From positions 1 through 25,639 of the IMG/VR virus record IMGVR_UViG_3300042879_005959: a stretch of 25,639 nucleotides of DNA, one strand, 5' to 3'. The DNA is from a virus. The notes below the pieces were generated by a model. It did no database searches. It was not told where the DNA came from and worked only from the letters and a program-made list of their open reading frames with translations. The translations under genes and the position numbers were made by a program. Shown here in pieces: positions 16,522-25,315 of this stretch (its first letter is position 1; each line of letters begins with the position of its first letter).

Positions 16522-17847
16522 ATGCCTGATATTAAAATAGTTAAATTAAAACTACGCCGTGGTACTGAAACTCAACGCAAATTGGTTGTTTTGGATCAAG
16601 GTGAGCTTGGTTATGTAACTGATACCAAAAGAACATTTGTTGGAGATGGCAGCACTTTGGGAGGAACTGTAATTGGAACAAAGATCTTTACGCCCATTGC
16701 AAGCAATAAAACAGGCTTAAATGCTTATGCTGGTGATGTAGTTGTTGAAAATAATTTGATGTATCAATTGACTGGCTCAAATGCTGGTCAACTTTCTGCA
16801 TGGAAATTAATTAGTCCCATTGTTGACAATTCTACCATTGATTTGGGAGCATCAAATGCTTTGCGCATTAAACCTGATGGAGTGGGCATTGCTCAACTTG
16901 GCAACATTACTTACAGTCTAGGTGGCATAATAATGAACAACACCCAAGGTTTGAGTGCAAATGTTGACAAAACCACCATCATTGTTAATACATCTAATCA
17001 GCTTGCCATCAGCACTGTTTATGCCAGTAGCATCATTGGGCAAATCAACAACTCTCAAATTAATACTGCCACTCTTGCTGGTAGTGCATTGCAAAGTGTA
17101 GGAAATAAACTAGATGTTCAGGTGGATAATTCCACAATTGTAATATCTTCCAATCAATTGACAGTAGGAACGCTTGATGCTAGCAAGATCTCAACCGGAA
17201 CCTTTGGTGCAAATCGCATTGATGCTTCTGTTGTAGGTCAGGGACTGCAGGGCGGTGGTGGTGTTGCAATTTCAACCAGCCTTGATCTCAACTCATTAGC
17301 ATTTAACAACAGCAACCAAATTGTACTCAACACACTTTATAAAGCTGCGCGCATTCCGCTCAGCTCAAATGATGTTAACTTTGGCGGCTTTACAACTAGC
17401 TATGCAACGGCTTCTGCATTAGCAACTATCAACAGTGCTTTGAGCACAGTGAGCACCATGATAATTATTGGTGCTGGCACCGGCTATACTTCTGCTCCAT
17501 CCGTCTCTGTTCAGCCTCCATCAGCTGCACCAGGTTTCATTCCAGCATCAGCAAGTGCTGTAGTTTATAATGGGATGCTTTCTGCAATTACTATAACTAA
17601 TGCAGGATCAGGTTATAATTTTATACCGCAGATAATAATTGATCCACCACCTCATAGAGAGACATTGTATCAGGTGGTTACTGCAACTACTACAGGTGGT
17701 GTTATACCTGTGTCTCAAACATATGAATTATCATCTGCAGGCTTTGTAATGATGAATTTTGGTAGCGAAATGGGAATTTTAGCCGTTCCGGTGTTTAAAG
17801 TACCCACAGCATTGCAAAATTTAACAGTTGCTACTGTAACAGTGTAA
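16522..17847 (+). CDS. Fibre with Mtd-type N-terminal domain, 441 aa
   Basis: Begins MPDIKIVKLKLRRGTET, and residues about 8-50 (LRRGTETQRKLVVLDQGELGYV-DTKR-FVGDG) match the N-terminal domain of major tropism determinant-type fibres, which anchors the fibre in the virion. A long Ser/Thr/Asn-rich shaft follows. Around residues 313-376 a glycine-turn repeat occurs twice: GAGTGYTSAPSVSVQPP and NAGSGYNFIPQIIIDPP. The start lies five bases after the preceding stop with no late element, so it is co-transcribed with the gene at 14945. The first 15 bases equal those of the fibre gene at 8021. Confidence 0.78.
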   Translation: MPDIKIVKLKLRRGTETQRKLVVLDQGELGYVTDTKRTFVGDGSTLGGTVIGTKIFTPIASNKTGLNAYAGDVVVENNLMYQLTGSNAGQLSAWKLISPIVDNSTIDLGASNALRIKPDGVGIAQLGNITYSLGGIIMNNTQGLSANVDKTTIIVNTSNQLAISTVYASSIIGQINNSQINTATLAGSALQSVGNKLDVQVDNSTIVISSNQLTVGTLDASKISTGTFGANRIDASVVGQGLQGGGGVAISTSLDLNSLAFNNSNQIVLNTLYKAARIPLSSNDVNFGGFTTSYATASALATINSALSTVSTMIIIGAGTGYTSAPSVSVQPPSAAPGFIPASASAVVYNGMLSAITITNAGSGYNFIPQIIIDPPPHRETLYQVVTATTTGGVIPVSQTYELSSAGFVMMNFGSEMGILAVPVFKVPTALQNLTVATVTV

Positions 17848-17862
17848 ATTTAGCTGCATGCA

Positions 17863-17869
17863 TTAAATA
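17863..17869 (+). promoter_or_regulatory. Late promoter-like TTAAATA
   Basis: Located in the 27-base gap between two fibre genes. A five-base spacer leads to ATG 17875. It does not overlap the upstream stop. Confidence 0.55.
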
Positions 17870-17874
17870 CAGGC

Positions 17875-20475
17875 ATGAGTAGCGGTGCTAATAAAATTGA
17901 AATTACACAATCAACCCTTTTAAAACTTCTTGTTCGTCGTGGCTCCAATGAAGAGCGCAAAAACATAGTTTTATCAGAAGGTGAATTGGGGTATGCAGTT
18001 GACACAAAAAAACTTTTCATTGGTGATGGTGCAAATGTGGGTGGCGTGCCTGTTACAACACAGGTTTATTATGGTGCCACTTCACCAATTGCTTATAATG
18101 CAGCAACCATAGGTGATTTTGCCTATGATTCAACAGAAGGTGCTTTGTATGTATTAACAGGTGATGATCCAACCACCATCGGCGATTGGGGAATTGTTGC
18201 TAATGATGTGCGCGTTGATGATGCAACAATGCAATTGATAACATACAATGGTGTTCCAAATACTCTTGCTGTTAAGACTGTTAGCGCAGCACAGCTTGAC
18301 CCAAATTTGCCTGGAACTGGTTTGGAATACAGTGGTGTGCCCATCAGAACAATTCAAACCACTGCAGATCAAGCTTTTGATAGCATCAGTTTGCGCTCTG
18401 CTGCAGCATTGCAAATACCTACCACCTTACAATTCGGTACAGCTGGTGGAGCAACTCAATATTCAATGCCACCCTTTGATGGTCCCAATGGTTACTCATT
18501 GGTCACAAATGGTAATGGTGTTCTTGAATGGAAGCCTGGCAATTCTGTTACAGAGTTTTTGGTTTTGACTGGCAACCAAATACCAGTTGGTACAATATTA
18601 CAGTTTGGATCTGGTGGCAACTTCCAACGAGCTGTTTCTAGTTATGATGTGCCTTATGGATATTTTTTATGTGATGGTAGAACGCTTTCAGGAACTCAGT
18701 ATCAAGCTCTCTGTGAAGCAATTGGAACGTTTTATGGAACTGCATCTGCTGGAACATTCAAAATTCCATCATTAACAGCATCAAATTATGTTTACCTCAT
18801 CAAATATCTTGAGGATCAATATGTTGAGCCTGTTACAATTTCTCTTGAAAACAGCCTCACTGGCTTAAACGTTACTGCATCAACATCGGTTTCATCTTTT
18901 GAAATTCCACAAAGTTCTGCTGTTGAAATTCGCTTGGGTGTTCCTGACTATGTTAGCAAGACTTATGTTGATTCTATTTTCTCCTCTTTGGTGGTTCAAA
19001 ATACTGTTTATAAGCTAGCAAAAATGTCTGAACCTAATTGCAGCAATGGTATAAATGCTCTAGGCTTTACAGCATTCATAGACAAACGTACCAAGGCATT
19101 GAGATTCAGCGGCTTGGATAGAAGTGGTGCTGCCGGTATTAGCAATATACAAAATAACTGCACTCTAATCCTCATTGATTCACCCATAGAATATGGTGAT
19201 GCATATGAATGTGCAGAAGAGATATATGGTGCAGAAGCCACTACATTTGTAGTCACCAACAGTGGCAATGTGTATGCAGCTGGTGATAATAATTATGGTA
19301 TAAATGGCACAAACAATTCCGCCACAGGTGGTATAAATGCTGCAAATTCTAGATATACCAAACTTACATTCCCTGCGGGTGCAGGCAAGGTTACAAAAAT
19401 AAGCATTGGTGGTGCTTGGTGGAATAGCGGGTCTTCTGTACGGCATGCTTTTGCATTGACAGAATCCGGCAGCGCATTTGCATGGGGGTATAATGGATAT
19501 GGACAAACAGGCCGTAATTCTTTGACAACTCAAGTAACATCACCAACCTCAACTCACACTGGATCTCTTTCTGACAAATTAGTAAGCAAGATATATTCAT
19601 TCTGTGGCGATACATATGGTTATTCTTTTGCCATTGATACATCTGGCGGCGTGCACGCCTGTGGCTATGGTGGTAGTTATAATTTTGGAAACAACTCAAC
19701 ATCCAATATAAACACTGGTTGGAGAAGCTTAAATAGAACTGCAGATGAAATCTATGCTGCAGTTGGTGGTTTTAACCAACATGCCACTTACTTGCTCTCT
19801 GGTGGCAAGCTGTGGGGTAGTGGATATAACAACGGATACCAAATTGGCAGAGCAACCGGTGAACCATACATTACCACTTTTGTGCCAGTTAGCTCCAGCA
19901 GCACAAGCTCTACACAGCTCACTGGTGTATCTGCTCTCTCCATAAGTGATAATTATGGTGGAGACTGCACAATAATTGCTTTGATGCAAAATCAAACCAT
20001 TAGAACATGGGGATATAATAACAGTGGGCAGTGTGGAACAGGTACCACATCTCAGTATATAACAGCTCCTGCTTCTAACATATCTACCGGTGGTGGATTT
20101 ACAAATGCAGGCATAGTTAAAATAAAAGCTCATGGATATTATCTGTATAGTTCAGTTTTTGTTATGAATTCTGCTGGGCAAATTTGGAGCACTGGATACA
20201 ATGGCCGTGGTCAATTGGGCAATGCCAACACTGGCTCAAATTCTAGCTTCTTTACCAGAGTAAAACAGCCGCGTGGAGTAACTTACAAAGATTTCAACAT
20301 CTATGCTGATTATAGTGCAAGTGAATCCTACACTGTACTTGCAGTAGATGCAAATGATAATTTATATGCTTGGGGCGGAAACATTTACTCACAGTGTGGG
20401 TTTGCCAACTACCCAACTTATGGAGCAAATAATTTGACCTATTACGGAACTCCACTAAAAATTAACTTCAATTAA
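17875..20475 (+). CDS. Fibre with Mtd N-terminus, collar domain and RCC1 propeller, 866 aa
   Basis: Domains in order: Mtd-type N-terminal domain (residues about 14-55, LVRRGSNEERKNIVLSEGEL then FIGDG); shaft; phage collar-like domain (about 238-310, VGTILQFG, PYGYFLCDGRTLSG, FKIPSLTASN); linker; RCC1-type repeats (about 455-860). The RCC1 signature G-N-YGQ-G recurs about seven times, for example AAGDNNYGINGTNN, AWGYNGYGQTGRN, RTWGYNNSGQCGTG, STGYNGRGQLGN and AWGGNIYSQCG, enough for one complete seven-bladed propeller at the C-terminal tip. A propeller at the tip is a plausible receptor-binding head. Its stop overlaps the following ATG (TAATG). The domain calls are by eye but the repeat pattern is strong. 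Confidence 0.85.
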   Translation: MSSGANKIEITQSTLLKLLVRRGSNEERKNIVLSEGELGYAVDTKKLFIGDGANVGGVPVTTQVYYGATSPIAYNAATIGDFAYDSTEGALYVLTGDDPTTIGDWGIVANDVRVDDATMQLITYNGVPNTLAVKTVSAAQLDPNLPGTGLEYSGVPIRTIQTTADQAFDSISLRSAAALQIPTTLQFGTAGGATQYSMPPFDGPNGYSLVTNGNGVLEWKPGNSVTEFLVLTGNQIPVGTILQFGSGGNFQRAVSSYDVPYGYFLCDGRTLSGTQYQALCEAIGTFYGTASAGTFKIPSLTASNYVYLIKYLEDQYVEPVTISLENSLTGLNVTASTSVSSFEIPQSSAVEIRLGVPDYVSKTYVDSIFSSLVVQNTVYKLAKMSEPNCSNGINALGFTAFIDKRTKALRFSGLDRSGAAGISNIQNNCTLILIDSPIEYGDAYECAEEIYGAEATTFVVTNSGNVYAAGDNNYGINGTNNSATGGINAANSRYTKLTFPAGAGKVTKISIGGAWWNSGSSVRHAFALTESGSAFAWGYNGYGQTGRNSLTTQVTSPTSTHTGSLSDKLVSKIYSFCGDTYGYSFAIDTSGGVHACGYGGSYNFGNNSTSNINTGWRSLNRTADEIYAAVGGFNQHATYLLSGGKLWGSGYNNGYQIGRATGEPYITTFVPVSSSSTSSTQLTGVSALSISDNYGGDCTIIALMQNQTIRTWGYNNSGQCGTGTTSQYITAPASNISTGGGFTNAGIVKIKAHGYYLYSSVFVMNSAGQIWSTGYNGRGQLGNANTGSNSSFFTRVKQPRGVTYKDFNIYADYSASESYTVLAVDANDNLYAWGGNIYSQCGFANYPTYGANNLTYYGTPLKINFN

Positions 20476-22765
20476 TGTCTAGCACAGTCATATCAACATC
20501 AGCAGCTGCGGCAAGCATTGCATTGCGCAAGCATATAATGCATATCAGGACATCACCTGGTCTTTGCAATACACTCTCTGTGGTGATGCAAATGCACAAG
20601 GCGGTTTTTGTGCTTTTTTGTATGATGCTCCTGATTTGACGCCTGGCGGCATTGGCAAGTCTTTGGGGTTTGCGCCATCTCAAAATTATACTGGATTTTC
20701 TAATATATCCGGCATTAGTGGTGCAATTGTTGGCATAGGTTTGGATAGTCTTGGCTTGTTTGCTGTTTCTGGAAATGGCATGGCAAGTGGCATTGATGCT
20801 TCTCAAGCTATTCGCAATGCTATAACCATCAGAACCGGAACTAATTTTACCTTTTTAACTACATTTGCAGCCACTGCTTTTGATTCCACATTTACAGTTG
20901 TTCAATCATCTGCAGCATTGCAGCAGTTGCGATTCAGACTTACAGAAGCAAGCAATGCTGTGGAAATTGCACAATGGAATGGTGATGCATATGATGTTTG
21001 GTGCAATGTTCCTGTTTCGTTGAACTTGCCTGCATCTGCTTTTTGCAGAGCAGGCTTTTCATTTGCTGCACCTCTCTGTGGAAATGTTGCTGCAGCTAAG
21101 TTTGGCATTGCAAATGCACATTTTGAGGGATCATTGCAGCAACCAACTCAGCAAATTGTAGAACCACCACTGCAATGCAAATTGCCTGTTGTATCAAATA
21201 TCAATGTTGCAACACCAAATTCAATAACAATACAACCCAACATTGAAACACTGGGTGGAGCTTATGCGCCCATTGAACCACCAGCACCATTGCCTGATCC
21301 ATGTGATGCTCAACCTACTGCTACAGTCAAATGCGGTGAAAATATTTCTTATGTTGGTGAACGCGGCACCTTTTATTATTACATTGATGCTGGTGAAGCA
21401 ACAGGCGAATTTACCATTGCATATGATGCTTATGCCGTCCCAGATAGATTTACACTTACATGGAACAATCAAGTAGCTACATCATGCTTTGTTGGTGATT
21501 CAAGCTTTAATGCTGAATTATCTGCACTTGGCTATGGACCTGTTGCTTCAACAGGCAGAGGGTTGCTTAAAATTAACAAAACTTTGAGCAATCCACGAAT
21601 TGTGGAATTGCGCGTTGATGGTCCGTTGGAGGGAACTGCATGGGAAGTTCAGGTATTGTGCATACCAACACCACAGCCACAATTGCTGCTTTATAGGGGC
21701 ACAAATACATCTCCAGCTAACCTCATTAATAATTTTGACAGCATCAACTTTGGTACATTTAATTTGGGACAATCTGCTCAACAGATTTTCACCATTAAAA
21801 ACAATGGTGATGCAAATTTAAATTCTTTTAGCTTGGTGCAGCTGCTCACTGCATCATTTTCACAATACAAAGTTGGTATTCCAATTACTTCAGCTGCAGT
21901 TGCACCAAATGGTTCAACTACTTTTGCCATTAATTTTACACCTACATTAACAGGAAGCAACAATAGTCAATTTGCTCTGTATAGTAATGATGCGAGTAGT
22001 CCTCTTACTTTTAATCTTGGTGCTACTGTTCTCAGTGATGCTATTCCATTGTGTGCATGCAATTCAGAAATTACTTATAGCGGCAATCAAGGTGTATTTA
22101 CTTACAACCTAGATTATGGTTCTGATGTTGGTGACATCAGCATCGAATACAATTCATTTAGCATCCCAGATAGATTTACACTCAACTGGAATGGCATAAG
22201 TGCAACTACAGGATTTGTTGGAGATTCTACATACAATGGCCAGTTGACTGCTCTGGGCTATCCATCTGTTGCTTCAACAACAAGCTACGGCTTTTTATCT
22301 GTTGCTAAAACATCAGCAGAGCCTCAGTATGCTACATTAACAGTTGAAGGACCGCTTGTGGGAACAGCATGGTATGTTAAATCAAGATGTATAGAAATAC
22401 CAACTCCAACACCTACACCAACTCCAACGCCTACTCCAACGCCTGTACCACCAACACCACCACCTACACCACCGCCAACTCCAACACCTACGCCGCCACC
22501 AACACCTACGCCGCCACCAACACCTACGCCAACTCCAACACCTACGCCAACTCCAACACCTACGCCAACTCCAACACCTACGCCAACTCCAACACCTACG
22601 CCAACTCCAACACCTACGCCAACTCCAACACCTACACCAACACCTACACCAACACCTACGCCAACTCCAACTCCAACTCCAACTCCAACTCCAACACCTA
22701 CGCCAACTCCAACACCTATGTCAACTCCAACACCTATGTCAACTCCAACGCCAACGCCCCTATGA
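20475..22765 (+). CDS. Lectin-like multidomain adhesin with Pro-Thr tail (one frameshift)
   Basis: ATG 20475 overlaps the previous stop and reads [18 protein letters not shown], then needs a -1 shift near 20530 to continue as [16 protein letters not shown]. Next comes an L-type-lectin-like domain ([29 protein letters not shown]). A 110-codon Cys-bounded domain (21332-21661) is followed by an ASH/choice-of-anchor-D-like Ig domain (about 21690-22050: [25 protein letters not shown]) and by a second copy of the Cys-bounded domain (22058-22390). The protein ends in about 120 residues of Pro-Thr repeats. The 3' end overlaps the glycosyltransferase gene by ATGA. Probably a virion adhesin binding glycans. 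Without the shift the first frame stops near 20640, so this is a sequencing error, a real lesion or programmed shifting. Confidence 0.72.
22400..22760 (+). repeat. Pro-Thr minisatellite
   Basis: Tandem array, mainly of the 18-base unit CCAACTCCAACACCTACG and its 6-base fragments, encoding PTPTPT. It makes the tail of the adhesin. Units are multiples of three, so copy-number change preserves the frame. The other plus frame (Asn-Ser-Asn-Thr-Tyr) and the opposite strand (Gly-Val) are also open, an artefact of the repeat composition. Confidence 0.95.
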
Positions 22766-24618
22766 TCCAAATCGCATGTGTTATGAAATCGGGCGGTGAA
22801 TATGAATCTCGCCACGTATTAATGCTCAAAAAGATGTGTGAAAAGTATATTCCCAACAGCCGGTTCATTTGTCTTAGTGATGTCGATATTGCAGGCTGCA
22901 CGACACTAAAATTACAGCACCCAAACTGGAGAGGCTGGTGGTCTAAGATTGAGCTATTTGGTCCATTACTTGAAAATGTTCCCACTATGTTCTTTGATCT
23001 TGATACTATTATTATAGATGATATTTCTGATATTTTATCTGCTGTATCAGGCAAGGAATTTGTAATATTGCGCGATATTTATAGGGGAAAATTCAATGCT
23101 AAAAGTATGCAATCATCTGTTATGTACTGGAGTGTTAAACCAACTGAAGTATATGAGAAGTTTATCGGCAATTCAGATAGTATAATTTCAAGCATGAGGG
23201 GTGATCAAGACTTTCTAGAAGCATCTATCGAGAGAAAGGTTGAGTATTTCCAAGATATAACTCTTGGTTTCTCTAGCTATAAGCGCGATATTGTTCGTAG
23301 AGGCATTTTGCCTAAAGATAAAGTAATTGTATTTCATGGCAAGCCTCGTCCATGGCAACAAGATATTATTCCATACGAGTGTAAAAGAAATCGCGATGAT
23401 CTTGTATTGCGAAACGGATTTGTTGTTCCAGTAAGTGATACTAAGTGTCTGCCAGCAACATTAAAGCATCTTAATGATTTAAATGCATATGTAGCATTGT
23501 GCACAAACAAAAGAACTGTAATTCAAGCAGGAGGAAACGTGGGTGTGTGGCCCCATCAACTTTCCAAATCTTTTATTAAAGTAATTACGTTTGAGCCTGA
23601 TAAATTAAATTTTGAGGCGTTATCAATTAATGTAGGTGATTTAGGTAACGTGCAATGTTACCAAAAAGCTCTCGGAGCATCAGCGGGTAGAGCATCATTG
23701 CAGAGAGTTAGCGATAATATTGGAGCACACTCCATAAAGAGTGGTGATGAGTTTGATGTTATTGATATAGATTCCTTGGGTGTAAAAGATTGTGATCTCC
23801 TTCAGCTTGATGTTGAAGGATATGAACACGAGGCACTTATTGGAGCACGAGCTACTATTGAGACGTCTAGGCCGTTGATCGTATTAGAGCTTAAAAGACA
23901 TGGAGAGCGATACGGTCATACTAATGAAAGCACTATTGAGCTTTTGAAGCAATGGGGATATGAGCAGATAGCTAAGTTAAATCGCGATTATGTATTTAAA
24001 TATAACGAAAAGAAACCGAAAGCTGTACAATTTTATAATATGCCAAGCTTTTCACCTATTCACCGTGATGAGACATGCCTATTAGTAGGAAATGGACCAT
24101 CAGCTGCCCTAGATGGCAATGGAGCACGTGTAGATTCTTTTGACCAGGTAGTGCGCTTTAATCAATTTAAAATTAAAGGATTTGAGGATTGCGTAGGCAC
24201 TAAGACTACACTATGGTCTACCTTTGGCCGAGGGATGGTACCACATGATGATATACGCCCCGATAGAGCAATATTCATTCACGGTGATAATGGTGACCCT
24301 GCGTGGGTGATGAAAGAGCTTTGGAGAATACCTCTTAGCTATTTCAATCAGATTATACCTGAGTGGGAGAACGCTAAAGGACAAAACGGTAACAGGCTGT
24401 TGCCGTCTTCTGGTTTCCTCGTTGCATCGTGGCTACTTGATCAAGGTGTTAAACAAATTCACTTACTGGGTTTTGATCACTTCGAGAAGCAGAGATCAGG
24501 TCAACACCACTACTGGAATTCACGCTCTTATAAAAGGCCTACGGAGCATGATGGTGATTTTGAGTCATTAATATTTAAAAAATGGGAACAAGAAGGACGT
24601 GTAGTGTATTTTAAATGA
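22762..24618 (+). CDS. Trifunctional glycosyltransferase-FkbM methyltransferase-GT29-like enzyme
   Basis: 618 residues from ATG 22762, which overlaps the adhesin TGA. Domain 1 (about 1-215) is a GT-A-type glycosyltransferase with [10 protein letters not shown] (DxD, about 78-87), GDQDFLE and HGKPRPWQ (about 191). Domain 2 (about 245-410) is an FkbM-type SAM-dependent methyltransferase with [12 protein letters not shown] (about 252), ITFEPD and [17 protein letters not shown] (about 347). Domain 3 (about 435-618) is GT29/sialyltransferase-like: [13 protein letters not shown] (about 438), [33 protein letters not shown] and LLGFDHF, then HHYW. It could extend and O-methylate a glycan. Leucine is rarely TTG here (one of the first eleven) while TTG is common in the fibre genes, which suggests separate acquisition. 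An upstream ATG in the repeat is rejected. Confidence 0.82.
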   Translation: MIQIACVMKSGGEYESRHVLMLKKMCEKYIPNSRFICLSDVDIAGCTTLKLQHPNWRGWWSKIELFGPLLENVPTMFFDLDTIIIDDISDILSAVSGKEFVILRDIYRGKFNAKSMQSSVMYWSVKPTEVYEKFIGNSDSIISSMRGDQDFLEASIERKVEYFQDITLGFSSYKRDIVRRGILPKDKVIVFHGKPRPWQQDIIPYECKRNRDDLVLRNGFVVPVSDTKCLPATLKHLNDLNAYVALCTNKRTVIQAGGNVGVWPHQLSKSFIKVITFEPDKLNFEALSINVGDLGNVQCYQKALGASAGRASLQRVSDNIGAHSIKSGDEFDVIDIDSLGVKDCDLLQLDVEGYEHEALIGARATIETSRPLIVLELKRHGERYGHTNESTIELLKQWGYEQIAKLNRDYVFKYNEKKPKAVQFYNMPSFSPIHRDETCLLVGNGPSAALDGNGARVDSFDQVVRFNQFKIKGFEDCVGTKTTLWSTFGRGMVPHDDIRPDRAIFIHGDNGDPAWVMKELWRIPLSYFNQIIPEWENAKGQNGNRLLPSSGFLVASWLLDQGVKQIHLLGFDHFEKQRSGQHHYWNSRSYKRPTEHDGDFESLIFKKWEQEGRVVYFK

Positions 24619-24624
24619 TATCAT
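24615..24624. repeat. Short palindrome between convergent genes
   Basis: ATGATATCAT is self-complementary and spans the stop of the enzyme gene and the seven-base gap before the opposite-strand stop. It is too short and GC-poor to be a convincing terminator. Confidence 0.4.
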
Positions 24625-24625
24625 A

Positions 24626-24883
24626 TTAGTATTTAAAAAAGAGGTCTTCTTCAGTCTCTTGTTCAGCGCCATTTTTCATTTCATAAACAATGTCATGTTT
24701 CATTGAATGAAAGCGTTCTTCAATGTATCTTTCAATGGCAATGGGCTTCACCCAATCGAATTTTTCTGGATCAATGCCGTGTTGAATCATTTGTGCATCA
24801 GCAACTGAAATTGCTTCTACCAAGCAGCTCCATCGTACGATTTCATCCAGAGACATATCCTTTGTTGTTTTGTTATTTTCCAT
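24626..24883 (-). CDS. Hypothetical protein, 85 aa
   Basis: Small soluble, acidic, helix-like protein. It begins MENNKTTKDMSLDEIVRWS, contains AISVADAQMIQHGIDPEKFD and ends EEDLFFKY. No motif recognised. It converges with the glycan enzyme gene. A well-spaced sigma70-type promoter ends five bases before its ATG, unlike the late elements elsewhere, so it may be expressed early or constitutively. Confidence 0.7.
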   Translation of the reverse strand: MENNKTTKDMSLDEIVRWSCLVEAISVADAQMIQHGIDPEKFDWVKPIAIERYIEERFHSMKHDIVYEMKNGAEQETEEDLFFKY

Positions 24884-24917
24884 AGTTCACTATACGTGAC
24901 TTTTTGAAAAACTTCAA
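24884..24917 (-). promoter_or_regulatory. Sigma70-like promoter with inverted repeat
   Basis: On the minus strand TTGAAG (24917-24912) and TATAGT (24894-24889) are separated by exactly 17 bases; the ATG follows after five bases. The -35 box overlaps the stop of the preceding gene. AGTCAC and GTG-A-ACT flank the -10 region as an imperfect inverted repeat, possibly an operator. Expected transcript start is at or next to the ATG. Confidence 0.5.
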
Positions 24918-25315
24918 CCGTTATTTTCAGAAAAAACAGAATAAGCATATCCAAGAATCAAAGCTATAAAAATGTTGTTGTCATCTGGAGACAACATTTT
25001 TATGCATTCTTGCGTGTTTACAATGTTTTTTGATAGCTTATCAACAATTGTGCCGTCTTTTGCTTTGCTGCACTTTTTGAAATATTCCAACAAGCAATGC
25101 ACAAGCGTTTCTGTTTCACAATTCTTTCCATACAATTGTGATATTTTATACATGTTCATCACATCATGATATTTGCCTTCTCCTTTGAAGGCAATTTTAT
25201 CAATGCATGCATCAAATGCTCTTTTGATATCAGAATCTGAAACAATTGGCTTTTGTAAAGCTGCAGTTACAGAAGATGGAATCTGCGGCATTTGTTGTAT
25301 AAAATCATTATTCAT
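24914..25315 (-). CDS. Hypothetical protein, 133 aa
   Basis: Starts MNNDFIQQMPQIPSSV at ATG 25315, which overlaps the stop of the upstream zinc-ribbon-like gene by eight bases; a longer reading from 25381 is possible but lies inside that gene. It contains KRAFDACIDKIAFKGEG, YGKNCETETLVHCLLEYFKKC and a hydrophobic end IFIALILGYAYSVF that could be a buried helix. Cys residues are scattered without a clear metal site. Coupled to its upstream neighbour. Function unknown. Confidence 0.7.
   Translation of the reverse strand: MNNDFIQQMPQIPSSVTAALQKPIVSDSDIKRAFDACIDKIAFKGEGKYHDVMNMYKISQLYGKNCETETLVHCLLEYFKKCSKAKDGTIVDKLSKNIVNTQECIKMLSPDDNNIFIALILGYAYSVFSENNG

Noticed and set aside
16522-20475. Diversity-generating retroelement suggested by Mtd-type N-termini
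   Set aside because: No reverse transcriptase, no template/variable repeat pair and no adenine-substitution pattern is visible in the window.
22400-22760. CRISPR-like array
   Set aside because: The repeats are contiguous, short, coding and have no spacers.
22387-22761. N-terminal extension of the glycan enzyme through the repeat
   Set aside because: It reads Asn-Ser-Asn-Thr-Tyr only because of repeat composition; ATG 22762 overlaps the adhesin stop and begins a proper domain. Kept only as a possible frameshift product.
22324-22815. Minus-strand open frame reading Gly-Val repeats
   Set aside because: It is the complement of the Pro-Thr minisatellite and has no start context or domain.
24615-24624. 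Intrinsic terminator between the enzyme gene and the 85-aa gene
   Set aside because: Only a ten-base AT-rich palindrome with no T-run after a stable stem.
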